Assembly (NCBI GenBank): GCA_031310005.1
Contig: CM062379.1
Location: 434,001 to 498,000 of the forward strand
From: Dactylellina haptotyla
Taxonomy: Eukaryota > Ascomycota > Orbiliomycetes > Orbiliales > Orbiliaceae
Reading direction: 5' to 3'
DNA: 64,000 nt
A program made the position numbers and the translations under genes. This document shows positions 24,501-36,200 of this stretch, one piece after another. Position 1 is the first letter of the stretch, and every line of letters begins with the position of its first letter. A model generated the notes under the pieces. It did no database searches and was not told where the DNA came from. It saw only the letters and a list, made by a program, of their open reading frames with translations.

Positions 24501-25375
24501 ATCTTGATATAACGATTAAAACCGGTCATGTACTATTTTTTGAAGCTTTTTATGGGATATAAGATTAATTATATTATTGTAGGGATGTGATCAATCATTT
24601 GTGTATAAAGAATAATAGTGGGCTAGTTTTGGGGGTATTACAGTCATGAGATATACGGGTCCGATGAATTATGTTAAAACCATGGGCTTCACCAACCCGG
24701 ATAGGTACCCAGCCTCTGACGTAGATCATGATGAGATCACGGAGCAGTTAGCTCCTGAATTATTTTGACGACTCTTTGACCAAGGTGGTCAAAATGCGCA
24801 GGCAAAAGGAGGCACAGAGGTGGAATACCGACAGTTTCTGGTCCTGCTACGAGATCTATACGAGGTCGCAAATTGGAATTTGGAAATGGACTTTACAGTG
24901 TATAGTTATTGTGGTTGCCTTTGCATTTTTGTATCAAGGTTTTACTTTAGTCCATGGATCGAACCGGTACCATGTTCCGCGATATGGGGCAGCAATTTAA
25001 AACTACTTACGCACACATTTATCAATATATTCTTCCCAGTATACTACATCTGCACATATGCCATTGAATCCAGCTACTTTCTAAGTTAAATCCGACGCAC
25101 CGAGTACCTCGCGGTATCCGATTTACTATCAAACGCTCCTCGCTCTTGGAATTGCGTTGTTTGGGGTTTGTGTCTGTCTACCCGAATGGGTGATATTTAG
25201 AACTTTGGCGAAATTTCGAACCTGCCATTAGAACTCAACCACGTCAAACCACCCCGTCTACATTCGTTCGCTTCGAATACAATGGCAAATCTTCCCAAGG
25301 TTCGATAAAGGCATTCGATATACTCCCTTTAAGTGCCAATCGCTGGTCGCATTCACGACAATCGGCTCTGTCACA
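21544..25375. other. 3.8 kb intergenic stretch
   Basis: Holds the divergent promoters of VPS17 (left) and MEF2 (right). The middle is AT-rich, with a low-complexity pyrimidine run at 21830-21870. Open frames of up to 115 codons (for example 23770-24117 minus and 24820-25089 plus) have no domain or splice support. No gene was recognised. Confidence 0.5.
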
Positions 25376-28356
25376 ATGCCGTTGGCGACAATCCGCACAA
25401 CGACGTCATGGGCCGCGCGACGGACGCCCTCGCGACATACAGCCTACACCCGCATCCGCCTCCTGAGGCACCCAATTGAGCCTCGGAGGCTCTTTTCCAC
25501 GAGCCCTGCACTGGAGGCTGCACTGCAAGATGCCAAAGTCAACCTCAAGCATGTCCGAAATATCGGTATCATTGCACATATTGATGCTGTATGCCATCCC
25601 ACCTCATCTGAGACTCAATCCAATATATAATGCTAAATGCGCTCGCTACCTATAGGGCAAAACAACAACCACGGAGCGCATGCTCTTCTACAGTGGCACG
25701 ACAAACCGGATAGGAGGTACACCAGTCGCCATCCAGCCATGAACCAAGTATCTTCATTTCACTTTTCACCTGCATAGTCAATACCCCTTCCATCAGAAAC
25801 AATCCTTCTGACATGATATCGGTACGATTTGGTGCAAAAATGTAGATGTCGACGAAGGCTCTACTGTTATGGATTACCTCCCCGAAGAGAAGCAGCGCGG
25901 CATAACCATCACCTCTGCAGCTATCACTCTCGAATGGCCACCCTCGCCTCCGCATAATACCACGCAGGATATCCTCTCGAAGCCAATCCACACGATAAAT
26001 CTGATCGACACCCCCGGTCACGCTGATTTCACATTCGAAGTCGAGCGCTCGATCCGTGTGCTCGATGGTGCGGTTACGATTCTCGATGGCGTTGCGGGCG
26101 TGGAAGCGCAAACCGAGACGGTCTGGCGGCAAGCCGATAGATATCGAATCCCGAAAATAATCTATGTCAACAAGATGGACCGCGAGGGCGCAGTTTTCGG
26201 GCGAGTCGTGAAGGATATAGCGGGACGACTTAACATCTGGCCGGCAGTTACTCAGATTCCAGTCACGCAATTCGTTAAACGGGAGAACGGCGTTAGGGAC
26301 GAGACTTTCGGGGGGGTCGTTGATCTAGTCCATATGAACATCATAAACTGGAAGGCGGAATCTGAAGGTCGGGATATGACGTTGAAAAAACTAGAGGATG
26401 TGAAGGACAAATACCCTGATGTGTACGCCGAAGCCGTTAAAGCCAGGATCGCTCTCGTTGAAGTCCTAGCGGAGTGGGATGAAGCAATTCTAACAAAGTT
26501 CGTCGAGACGGAGGACCATAATGAGATCACACCTGCAGATTTGAAACGAGCATTGCGGTTTTGCACGTTGAATCCGCACACGAGAGTGATACCGGTGCTG
26601 ATGGGTGCGTCGAGAGCCAATATGGGTGTTCAACCGGTGTTAGATGCAGTACTGGACTACCTCCCAGATCCGATGGAGTGCGATAAGAATAAAATACCTG
26701 TAACAGTACGAGGGGAGCGCGCTTTGCTAGATGTAAGAGAAGATAGCAAGGTTTGCGCCCTGGTCTTCAAAGTAATGCACGACCCCAAGCGCGGTATGCT
26801 CTCATATGTACGAGTATATTCAGGTAAGCCGCCATAACCCCATCCTCTCGAAATAGTAGCCAACCTCTAACTATCAAAAAGGTACCCTTCGCCACGGCGA
26901 TACGCTGTTCAACACGACGCTTCAATCACGCGAGCGCGCTCTCAAACTACTGCGAATGTACGCCAATGAGGCAACTGACATCTCAATGATCCGTACCGGC
27001 CACATTGGTGTCATCGTCAACTACAAGAACTCCCGTACAGGAGACACACTGATCAACGCCGATTCCGTCCAAAATCTCCAAGCTTCAGGAGTCACAAATT
27101 ACAAGCATCAGAAACGAGAAAAGAAGTTTAGGAAGAAACACGAGAAAGACAGCGGGAAAATAGACGTCCTGACTGACGCAACACTCCAACTCCGTCCGAT
27201 CGATGTCCCACCGCCTGTCTTCTTCGCTTCTCTGGAACCCAACTCCACGTCCGACGAGAAGGGCATGCAAGATGCTCTCTCCATCATCGAGCGCGAGGAC
27301 CCGTCTCTCCACATCTCTACCGATGATGAATCCGGCCAGATGGTCCTATCTGGTATGGGCGAACTCCATTTAGAAATCAGTAGGAATAGACTAGTCTCCG
27401 ACCTGAAGGCGAAATGCACCATGGGCCACATAAGAATAGGATACAGAGAAGTAGTGATCGGATCTACAACCGTGCGCGAGGTATACGAGCGGGAGATACT
27501 CGGGAAGAAATCATACGCTGGGGTAACTGCCACCATCGAGGCGCTACCGTCACACGAGGGCGGAGTACCGCTTCAAGATCCCCTCGGTGTTATCGCGAAA
27601 ACAACAGTAGGAGGGAATGAAATCATCATCGCGGTGAATACTACCCAGGAGCTCGAGGATCCCACAGTCAAAATACCGGGGTACATCGATACCGAAGCGT
27701 TACTCGACAGTCTTACGAACGGTGCTATAGCAGCGCTTTCACGGGGACCGATGAACTACGAAATGCATTCTACGCAGGTGGTTTTGACATTGGATCCCGC
27801 GGATTTCAAGAGCAGTGTAGAGAGTACCCCGAATGCATTCCTGGTCGCTGCGAGAATGGCGGTGGAGAAGGCGATCAGTTCCTGTGGGACAGGATTGATG
27901 GAGCCATTCATGAATGTGGTTATTAGCTGCGAAGAGGGAGATGTTGGAAATGTGGTCGCCGATATCACGAGCGGAGCCGGTGGGGGTAGTGTGCTTGCGC
28001 TTGATGACGAAGGGGAGGTTAGCGTAGCTACGAGTAGTGGATCAGGCAGTTCGGCATACAATACATCGACCTCTCCAAGCTCGAGTGAGGCGGTTGATCT
28101 GGAACCGATAGACGTATCCAGAGTCTATGCGCCGCCGCAAAGCTACAAACAAAAGAATGTTGGGGGAGACGAATTTGAAGGATCCCATGTGAGGACGAAG
28201 CTGGTAAGGTGTAGAGTGCCATTGGCAAAGATGACGGGTTACGTGAAGCACTTGAAGAGTATGACGAAGGGAAGAGGCACGTTTGTGATGAGCATGGACA
28301 GGTTCGAGCGAATGAGCGACGTCAGAGTAAGGAACGCTACGGCCGGGAGAAATTAA
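25376..28356 (+). CDS. MEF2: mitochondrial ribosome-releasing factor 2 (EF-G2, GTPase)
   Basis: Four exons (25376-25588, 25656-25716, 25846-26823, 26882-28356) give 908 residues. EF-G2-type proteins use GTP to split mitochondrial ribosomes together with the recycling factor. The N-terminus is Arg/Thr/Ser-rich without acidic residues up to about position 45, as expected of a matrix presequence. G-domain motifs are AHIDAGKTTTTER (P-loop, split across the first intron), GDVDEGSTVMDYLPEEKQRG, DTPGHADF and NKMD. Domain II begins after VRVYSGTLRHGDTLFN, spanning the third intron. Domain IV/V segments with LSGMGELHLEI follow. An acidic/Ser-rich insert near residues 790-815 (SSGSGSSAYNTSTSPSSSEA) is probably a disordered loop. 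Naming as MEF2 rather than MEF1 rests on overall resemblance. Confidence 0.9.
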
Positions 28357-28787
28357 TCTGTTTCCGAACTTCATATTCTGTAAATAACATTCCTATTATA
28401 ATGCACACTGTGAGGACATTTGCGCTGCTTAAGGCCCTCGCTTTGGCGAATCCCAATCTGATCATTTGCAACATTCCCAACACAAGTCCGCTAAACACTC
28501 CGCACGGCGTCCCAATCGGGGCTATCGTTGGAACATCGAGACGAAAAGAAGTCAAATCGATGCGCGGATAGGCCTGGTGAGCGCGAGATAAAAATTTTAA
28601 ACTAGGTCGTAGCAAAAGACGCCGGCTGATCACAAGTGACCTTAATGACACCGTGATATTACGCACTTAGGTCTTTTGTATCCACCTTTCTGCTGTGGAT
28701 TGCATCGTGTAGATAATATATATCGATATTGACAAAAACCTTCATACCTAACGGACAATACTGGTGCGCCGCGTCGAATCCTCCATA
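28357..28787. promoter_or_regulatory. region between MEF2 and the copper transporter
   Basis: 430 bases holding the MEF2 3' end and the copper-transporter promoter. A TATA-like ATATATAT lies near 28715-28722, about 70 bases before the start. I looked for copper-response TTTGCTC-type elements and found no clear match. Confidence 0.4.
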
Positions 28788-29813
28788 ATGGATCCTTTAC
28801 CAGTCACAAATCTAAAGCCCACCGTTAGTGCCCACGTGGGCCATGGCCACAGTAAGAACAAGACCATGAACCACGGTGCCCTTATGAGCCACAATATGAC
28901 GGGAATGTGCAAGATGGATGTAAGTCAGATTCATCAATCCATTCTAAGCGATTATCGTAGCATATACGAAACCTACAGTCGACTAACCTATTGTCAGATG
29001 TACTGGAACTGGTACACGATCGATGCCTGTTTCCTGTCTAGATCATGGCACATTTCATCAGCCGCAATGTTCGCTGGCTCTTGCGTCGGCATCGTCCTCC
29101 TTGTTGTCCTCGTCGAAGCCCTGCGCCGGGGCGCCCGAGAAATCGACCGCCATATAGTCCGCGACTGGAAGAAGCGCGCGTTAGCTGCCGCTGAAGGCGT
29201 GCGAGTCGATGTCGTATCCGAAAATACAGCAGTTGCAGCGGGTACCTCTGCGCCCTCACTTCCTGCTATTCCTCAAACCGACGGAGCTGGCGATGAGAAA
29301 CAGGAGGTGGAGAAACAGGAGCAAGTTGCCACTACCAGTTCCGAATGCTGCGCGGGAAAGACTGAAACCAGCACTAAGGAGGGCACAGCGGAAGCCTGCG
29401 CGGCTCCTCAAGCAGATATCCCCGCCGCCACCGTCGCGACAAGTTCAATCGTCCGCTCCTCTCAATCCAGCGAGATGAATCTCGACCTTGCCAAACCGGC
29501 CATAGGAGCCCCGATACCACCGGCACCCAAAAAGTCATCTCGGTCTTTCCTCTCGCGTTTTTGCCCGTACCCTTCGAACACATCCGGGATACCCCGCCCC
29601 ACTATTCTCCAGCAACTACTGAAATCACTCATTTACGCAGTGTTGGTCGGTATCGGATACATTCTCATGCTTTTGGTCATGTACTATAACGGATACATCT
29701 TCATCTGTCTGGTTGTTGGTGCCTGGCTTGGTAACTTCTTGTTCGGGTGGGATACTTGCATGTTCGATGAAAGTGTAGCAGCAACAGGAGAAGGTAGAAG
29801 TTGCGGATGTTAA
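28788..29813 (+). CDS. Ctr-family high-affinity copper transporter
   Basis: Two exons (28788-28919, 28998-29813) give 315 residues. Ctr proteins form trimers that import Cu(I) across the plasma or vacuolar membrane. The ectodomain is rich in Met and His (HVGHGHSKNKTMNH, MSHNMTGMCKMD). After splicing, the junction reads CKMDMYWNWYTIDACFLS, as in fungal Ctr proteins. TM1 is about residues 62-85 (SAAMFAGSCVGIVLLVVLVE). A long Ala/Thr/Glu-rich cytoplasmic loop follows. TM2 carries MLLVMYYNGY, the MxxxM filter motif, and TM3 ends GAWLGNFLFGW, with the GxxxG-like packing motif. The protein ends SCGC, a likely Cu-handling Cys pair. The 78-nt intron has no stop and keeps frame if retained. The long loop resembles Ctr2/Ctr3-type fungal members. 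Confidence 0.9.
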   Translation: MDPLPVTNLKPTVSAHVGHGHSKNKTMNHGALMSHNMTGMCKMDVSQIHQSILSDYRSIYETYSRLTYCQMYWNWYTIDACFLSRSWHISSAAMFAGSCVGIVLLVVLVEALRRGAREIDRHIVRDWKKRALAAAEGVRVDVVSENTAVAAGTSAPSLPAIPQTDGAGDEKQEVEKQEQVATTSSECCAGKTETSTKEGTAEACAAPQADIPAATVATSSIVRSSQSSEMNLDLAKPAIGAPIPPAPKKSSRSFLSRFCPYPSNTSGIPRPTILQQLLKSLIYAVLVGIGYILMLLVMYYNGYIFICLVVGAWLGNFLFGWDTCMFDESVAATGEGRSCGC

Positions 29814-31971
29814 AATTTTTTTCTCGAATTTCGAGCGAGTGAATAGTTGCGGCTTGGAAGAGAGAGTACTTTGGGGAGAGTGTGGCGAATTACTCATGCA
29901 AGGTTCAAAAAGAATATACAATAATAATAATAAGATAAATCTAAGAAATATGTACATTGTACCGCTCACTCATTTGCAAAAATTCTTCCTGCAAAATACA
30001 TAACGTTATGCCATCTCTGCTTTGACGAATCCCAGCAGATCTTCCTGCAGCTGCAGACACATCGCATCAAAGGTTACACAAGCCCTTTAAACCTAGGAAC
30101 AATTCATCTTAATCTCATCCTCGCCGAAAGATCCCTCGCATGGCATGGCATATATAGCCTCCTCCAACCTCGTGTTCTTCGGCCAACCCGCTCGTCAACC
30201 GCATGTAACTACCTGCCAGACTTAGTATCCAGGTGGTAATTCAACGTCCCTGGCATCATATCATGGCACTCAAGTCAGGGCAACCCCAGCATTAGAGATG
30301 TGGATCGATCAACACGAGAATTTCAAGTACCACAAGGCGTGCGATTGAAACAAATAACGAAACAGAGTAAACATTGAAACAAACCACGACGAAATTAGAT
30401 AGGAAGCTAAGCAGCCGCAGACGGTCCATATGCACGTAAACCTCCCTCTCTACTCTTTGTCAATTTTGGTGTGCTTTCATTGTAGACCCACCTTAGCAAT
30501 CGGGCAGGAGTCACCAACCCACCCGCTCCGCAATATTCCCTAAACGAACAAACAGGAGCCTCGCTTCCACCCGTCAGGTACACAACATGGAGATGCGAGA
30601 TAAAAAATCTCCGCAGTGTTGTATTCCATACGAGCCTCCTGCCCGTTTGAATAATACGTGCCTGTTTGAAACGGTTTCGAAATTTCGTTATTGGTCTCTC
30701 ACTTGCTTTCATTGTTGAAATTTGTTTTTTTTCCCAAGTAGTATATTCTATTTTTCATTATTACACATAGCGAGGCGGAGCGCGCTCTCAGATCTGATAC
30801 CCGAAAAGAAGCGAAAATCTTAATAGAAGAAAAGAAAGAAAGAAAGAGAGAGAAAAGAACAAAGAAAAAGGGTAGGAGCTGCGGAAACTGAAAAGAATAC
30901 GAAGAATATCGTTTTAAAGTCAGGTACTTCCGATAAGAAAGGTGCCATTCGGATTTTTCGTTTCAGCCCAGTAGATATTATATTAATGGAGACCGAAGTA
31001 AAAGTATTCAGGTTTTTGAGAAAATAAAAAATATATAATAGATTTCCGTGTATCAGATAGGGGGGTTGTGAGACGGTTCGAGACCTCGTGTAAGAGAAAA
31101 AAGCAGTGTACAGGCCCATTTTTGTATCCTTTAATATTTTTGATGTGAATTGTAACCAAAGTCCTATCCTATTCCCTTCCCATATACCTATATTGTATTC
31201 ATTGTTTGTTTTGTGTACCATAGTTCAATCATTACCATTGAAATGTTCTTTTTTTTTGGCGTGTAATGAGAAAAAAAGAAAAGAGGTGAGGAAGAATCGA
31301 ACTATTTCGGTCGATTTGTGGCGAGGTGAAAACGAGCAAAGCAGAAACCACCCGTATCAAGCAAAGCAAATTACACCGATGAAACGCCGGGGTTATGAGA
31401 ACGAAAAATATCAAAAGGAGACCGTCAAAATAGACGTATGCGTGTACGTTTGCGCGTCAGTGCAAAAAGGAAAATGAGTTTGCAGGTATCGTAACCAAAG
31501 AAACAAGATGCTAAAGGAGAAACAAAAAGCAATCGCTCAAAACGACGAGTGAGAGTAGACGATATGAGAAAAAGAGAATGACAGAGAGGCTCGAAATGTT
31601 TAGAGGTGTCAAGATGCGATAGATCGTGTGGCGTGGCGTCTCGGCTCTAATTCGGTGGCGTCGTGGAGGCCCATGCAAGGAGCACCAAATGGGCCCGTGC
31701 GGGAGGCTTCAAGCGAGAGAAGTCTGGGCATAAGTGATAGAAAACGGACCCGATGTGGGTGGTTTTATTCGCGAAATCGATGTCATCGGCCAAATGGTGA
31801 CCGTTGCGGAATCGCAGTTCACGGCGCTCAAGCGTCTGGGTTCGTAAGCTGTATTAAAAGAGAAATTATAGATTAGAATAAGTCCAATCTCCTCGTTGAA
31901 CGGAACTAGCTATGAACATTGAACGAGATATAACAAAGGGGAGTATAAAGAATGTATAAATTCAAAACCAA
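29814..31971. other. intergenic region
   Basis: 3' sides of the copper transporter and of the convergent WSC gene. Composition is AT-rich, with a GAAA/AGAG low-complexity run near 30829-30865. Frames such as 30820-31221 (minus) are products of low-complexity composition. No gene recognised. Confidence 0.5.
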
Positions 31972-33290
31972 TCATTCGGGGACTGTATGTACCTTCAGCA
32001 CTCTCCGCGAATAATCTTGGTTATCTTGTAAAGATCTCAAACTGACACGGCTTCCGTTGTCATTGTCAAACCGCATCCAGATTTGGTTCGGATCCAGACG
32101 TTGGTCTGTCACCCGATCCGTTTCGGCAAAGCCAGTTGTAGTGATCACTGGTGCCTTATCAGTCAACGTACCACCGCCGACGAAACCAAGAGTGCTAGTC
32201 GAACGTGGTCGGGCGTTAGGGCTGGAACTACCAGTGGTCCCCATTGTTGGGGAGCCTGGTCCGGACATGCCCATCTCGGGATGAGTTGACGAGACTACGG
32301 AATTCCGTCTATCGTTGCGGCGTTTCCGAATGAAAAATATCAAGCCCACAATACCAATGACGGCAGCAAAAATACTGACAAATACACCGGCTACTCTCCC
32401 GGCATTCGAGAAGAAGTTCTGACTGCCACCAGCACCCATAGGGAAACTACTGTTATTCGGACCAGTGGCAGTGGGTGTGATGGTGATAGTCTTCTGAGAT
32501 CCCAAAATTGTTGTCACCGAAATTATAGGCGTTTGGGACTGGTCTGCTGTTGGCGAACCGGTTGTCGAATCCTTATTGGGTGTCTAAAAAAGAAGAGGTC
32601 CTGTCAGCTGTTTTTTCCTTTTCAAGAAATCGACGCACTACCCCTCCATTCAACATCCCCATGAACAAGGTACAGGAGGGAGGGAATCACGAGTGCCGGT
32701 GATAGGGTTGATGAGACCCTATACACTTGGGCCTTGCGTGTGGAGGGCGGTCGAAGGGTCATACAGGTGTGTAAGTAACGGTAACAGGTACAGGCACCGA
32801 GACGGTGGCTGGCCCCTCACTACTAGTAGTATGTGTAAACCGGGAAGAACGTACGCTCGTGGAGGAAGGGAGGTCCGTCCTGGAACTCGGGAGGTTGTCT
32901 AGTTCGATGTAGTTGTAGTAGTTCTTCTGTCGATTTCCGCATCTGTCGTCTGGGTATCCCGGACACGAATCACTACAGTCACCAAGATTTTCGGTTTCAC
33001 CAGGTGCGTAGTTTGAGCACCAGCAGTTCTGATATAATACGATGGCAAATGCATATTTCCCTTGGCACCTATCGTGACATTTTCCGTCGGATTGATAGAT
33101 GTCGTTAACTGCACGGCGAGTTAGCTCAGTTCTATTCCGCTGTGTTTGGAAGATTGAACATACAAACTGGATAATCAGAGCCAGTGTTTTCTTTTGAACA
33201 GTAAATCAGACTGATGGCTGCCGTGGCGACATTTGAGAAAAGCACGGAGCCTACCAGCAACGGTAGCCATACGCTATTTTTGAATCCCAT
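31972..33290 (-). CDS. WSC-domain cell-wall stress sensor (Wsc1/Slg1 type)
   Basis: Three exons (33164-33290, 32765-33108, 31972-32583) give 360 residues. No single frame shows the gene. Wsc sensors report wall damage to Rho1 and the cell-integrity MAP-kinase pathway. From ATG 33290 a signal peptide is evident (VWLPLLVGSVLFSNVATA). The WSC domain (about residues 25-115) becomes readable only across the first intron and contains CHDRCQGKYAFAIV and NCWCSNYAPGETE, with eight cysteines. A Ser/Thr-rich stalk follows (about 118-215), then one TM helix (about 221-242, VAGVFVSIFAAVIGIVGLIF) and a basic stop-transfer RKRRNDRR. The cytoplasmic tail ends with SLQDNQDYSRRVLKV, which I recall as typical of fungal Wsc1 proteins. 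The upstream in-frame ATG at 33368 has a better context and would add 26 basic, Ser-rich residues before the signal sequence. Confidence 0.88.
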
Positions 33291-36200
33291 GGGCCGACGT
33301 ATTCTTCGATGTCTTGTTGTGGACGACGTCGGCAGCCACGCTGAGTCTGAAGATGATGGGGCAGGCATTTTGCCTTTGTGGGAGGGAGAAGGGAGACCCG
33401 TGTCGTCACCTATATCCAAGTGAGGATATATGTTGAAATTGTCGAGATGTCGAGTCAGAGCAAATATGAAGGGAAGTACGAGAAGCGAGCGAGAACAGAC
33501 CAGAAACGAATCGGTCCGTTCAGCAACTTTCCAAGTACAATCCCGGGAAGGGCGGCGAGTTCGACAGAGAGGAAAAGAGGTGACGGTCGAGGTAAGGGCA
33601 GTCTCGACACTCAAATGGAGGCTCCCGTTATACGCGCTGAGAAGACGGGCCGACAGGGCGATGCACTATGAAGCAAGGGATGGCAGAGAGACTGCATGTA
33701 CCACCACCAACGACGGCGGCATTGAGTTAGTACAAGGACTTCCACGAAAAACCTGCGCACCAAGAAAAAAGGGTACACGAGGGCGACGGGTATATAAGAA
33801 GGTGAGGAGAGGGAAGAGGAGAGAAGAATCGTGAGCAGGAATCTGAGGGAGCAGGCGAGATTATTTGTCTCATCCACCAGGACGATCGTCCCCAGCTCGA
33901 GAATGTAATATAGCGAAATGCGGTAGCCAGACCAACACGCATTACTCTGGACACGGAAAAGAAGGGTGCAGGATGCAGTGGGACGCAGGACGGACGTATT
34001 TGTGCAGGGTGCAGGACGCAGACGGATGGGGAACGGCCTCGAAGTCCACTCACCAGGACGGGATGTCAGGAAGGATGCCAGAACTGACAGTATCCTCTAA
34101 GGATTTCTTTTGATATCGGGCCTTGCTTTCTTCAAATAGATAGTCCAACCCCCCAAACGTACACACAAAGGAGGACTGGTTGCAGGGTCGACGTCGTTAA
34201 CTTCGGAAAAAACAAAGAGCCGGATTTCTGTTCCTGAGACGGAAGAAGAAATATATAAGCCGGGCGGGCGTTGGTTGCTGGGTGTCGCTAGACTCTAGTC
34301 GTCACCGTCGTAAAAATAAAATTTGGCCCGTTTGCTGCCGGCTTGTCGGAACACTGCAGGCCAAGATCTAGCAACTCCCAGACGGCGCGGAAGGTTTCGA
34401 GAAAGGAAATGGAGATATTGACTGTGGGGAGCTGAGGGTCGACAGGGAGGAAAGATGGGACGAAATTGGAAGCGGCGGGTTGGGAATGAGGAAGAGTCGG
34501 AACCACAAGAATGCAATTGTGAAGTCGGAAGAGTAGTCGTTACAAGGGACCGAGGGGGTGGTCAGGTAGATTAGAATTAGGTAGGTGCGGTAGGAATCCC
34601 AAGCTAGCCAGGCATAGGAGCGATTGTGGTTGTGTATATATAACTATCAAACCGCTGAGGGTTGGTGATGAAGCGAGTGCACGTTGTTGGCAGCGAGCGC
34701 AGCGCGGTTTTAGGCGATGTGCTGGTGGTCGTTGAGTGGTGTTGCGATAGACGTTGTTGTTGTTGCGGGCCCAACACGCCGGCCAACTGCACTAATCTGG
34801 TTCAGAACGAAAGACCTTTTACGGCAAAGCGTCCGCCGCAGCAGCAAAAGAGAAGGCAATAACTATGGAAACAGGACAGAAACGAAGGAGTCGCAAGGAG
34901 GAGGCACAATTGGACTGTGGTGCTTCTTGCGGGTCGTCGCTAGAGCGGAAGCATCGTATTGGGGGCCATCTACAGAAGGGACAGCGGTAGACGGCCAGGC
35001 AGCATGGGAGCGGAAACGAAAAAGAATAAGGAAGGGAGAGCGGACGCCAGAAAGCGAGCGAGTGAGAGAGAGAGAGAGATGAGGTTGAGAAGAAGGAATG
35101 TGCATTGGACGGGGAGAGACAGGGCGATGGGCCTGGTTAAAGGCTAAAGGGGACCTTTGCTCCTTCTGCAACCATCCACCGCCTGGGCCCGTAAAACCTT
35201 TGGTAAGCAGCTGCTGCAAAGGAAGAAACAGGCTCCACACTAACTGCAAAGTCAAGACACGGACAGAATGACACTCGCAAAGACAAAAGAAAGAAAAGGA
35301 AACGAGGAAGTGTGGGTTGCAACTACATGGAACTTGTAACTGCACCTGGGCTGGCTGGCTGGTCTGGTCCGACGGCTGGGTGGGATTTCCACTGATTGGC
35401 AATTAAAATTGGACCCGCCGCCGACTGACAGAATCGGCCAAGTCGCAACCTCCCTCTCACACTCCCCCTCTGGGACGACTGACGGGCGCACGGGCAGCTG
35501 GCAAACCCCGAGCACAAACGAGGAAGAAGAAGAAGAAGAAGAAAATATACGGGGAGACGGCGGAGACGGAGAGAGTAGGACTCTGGGGTGCCTCCACTCT
35601 GGTTGGATGGGACGAACTTCTTCACAGATTTGAGCTGTTCGATCCAACATCCCAACTGCTATCATTCTGGGATCAAGCATCAAAACATCGTTATCTTCTG
35701 TTCTTCATGACGAAAAATGAAGCAAGGCCTGTGGAGGGCTATATCAGATGTTAGGAACATATTAACTCCACACCCACGCACAAGCATTTCCAATTAACAT
35801 CTCGTCATGGAACTTCCCATTTCTGGGGGGCCTTTCCCATCCTTTGCGCGCCTTTTCGCTGCGAAGAGTAACATGCTATTTTCCAATCCAAATCGGAGGC
35901 AAAAAGCGGTCTCCCAGATATCGCAATCACCCAATTGACATGGTACCAGGGAAAAGGGCCGCGAACGTCGGGTTTCAATGGAGAATCTCCCCAGTCAACC
36001 TTGAGTTGGTCTAGCACCCACGAATTTCAAATGAAATAAACTGCGCGACACCACGCTAGCACACGGGGATACGAGTTGGAAGTATGAGGGAAAACGTGGG
36101 CTATTTTCCCAGCGAGTAGATGAGCACGGAAGCTGGTGGTGATAAGATTTGTGAGGATATATATTTTCTCGTGCCTGTTCATAAGCCGATGTCGACATTC

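Noticed and set aside
24945-24975. tRNA-like B box (GGTTCGATCC) on the minus strand
   Set aside because: The flanking bases do not form a T-arm stem and no matching A box or acceptor stem was found.
34863-35402. 179-codon minus-strand frame in the gene-free stretch
   Set aside because: Low-complexity composition around purine/pyrimidine runs; no domain and no splice partner.
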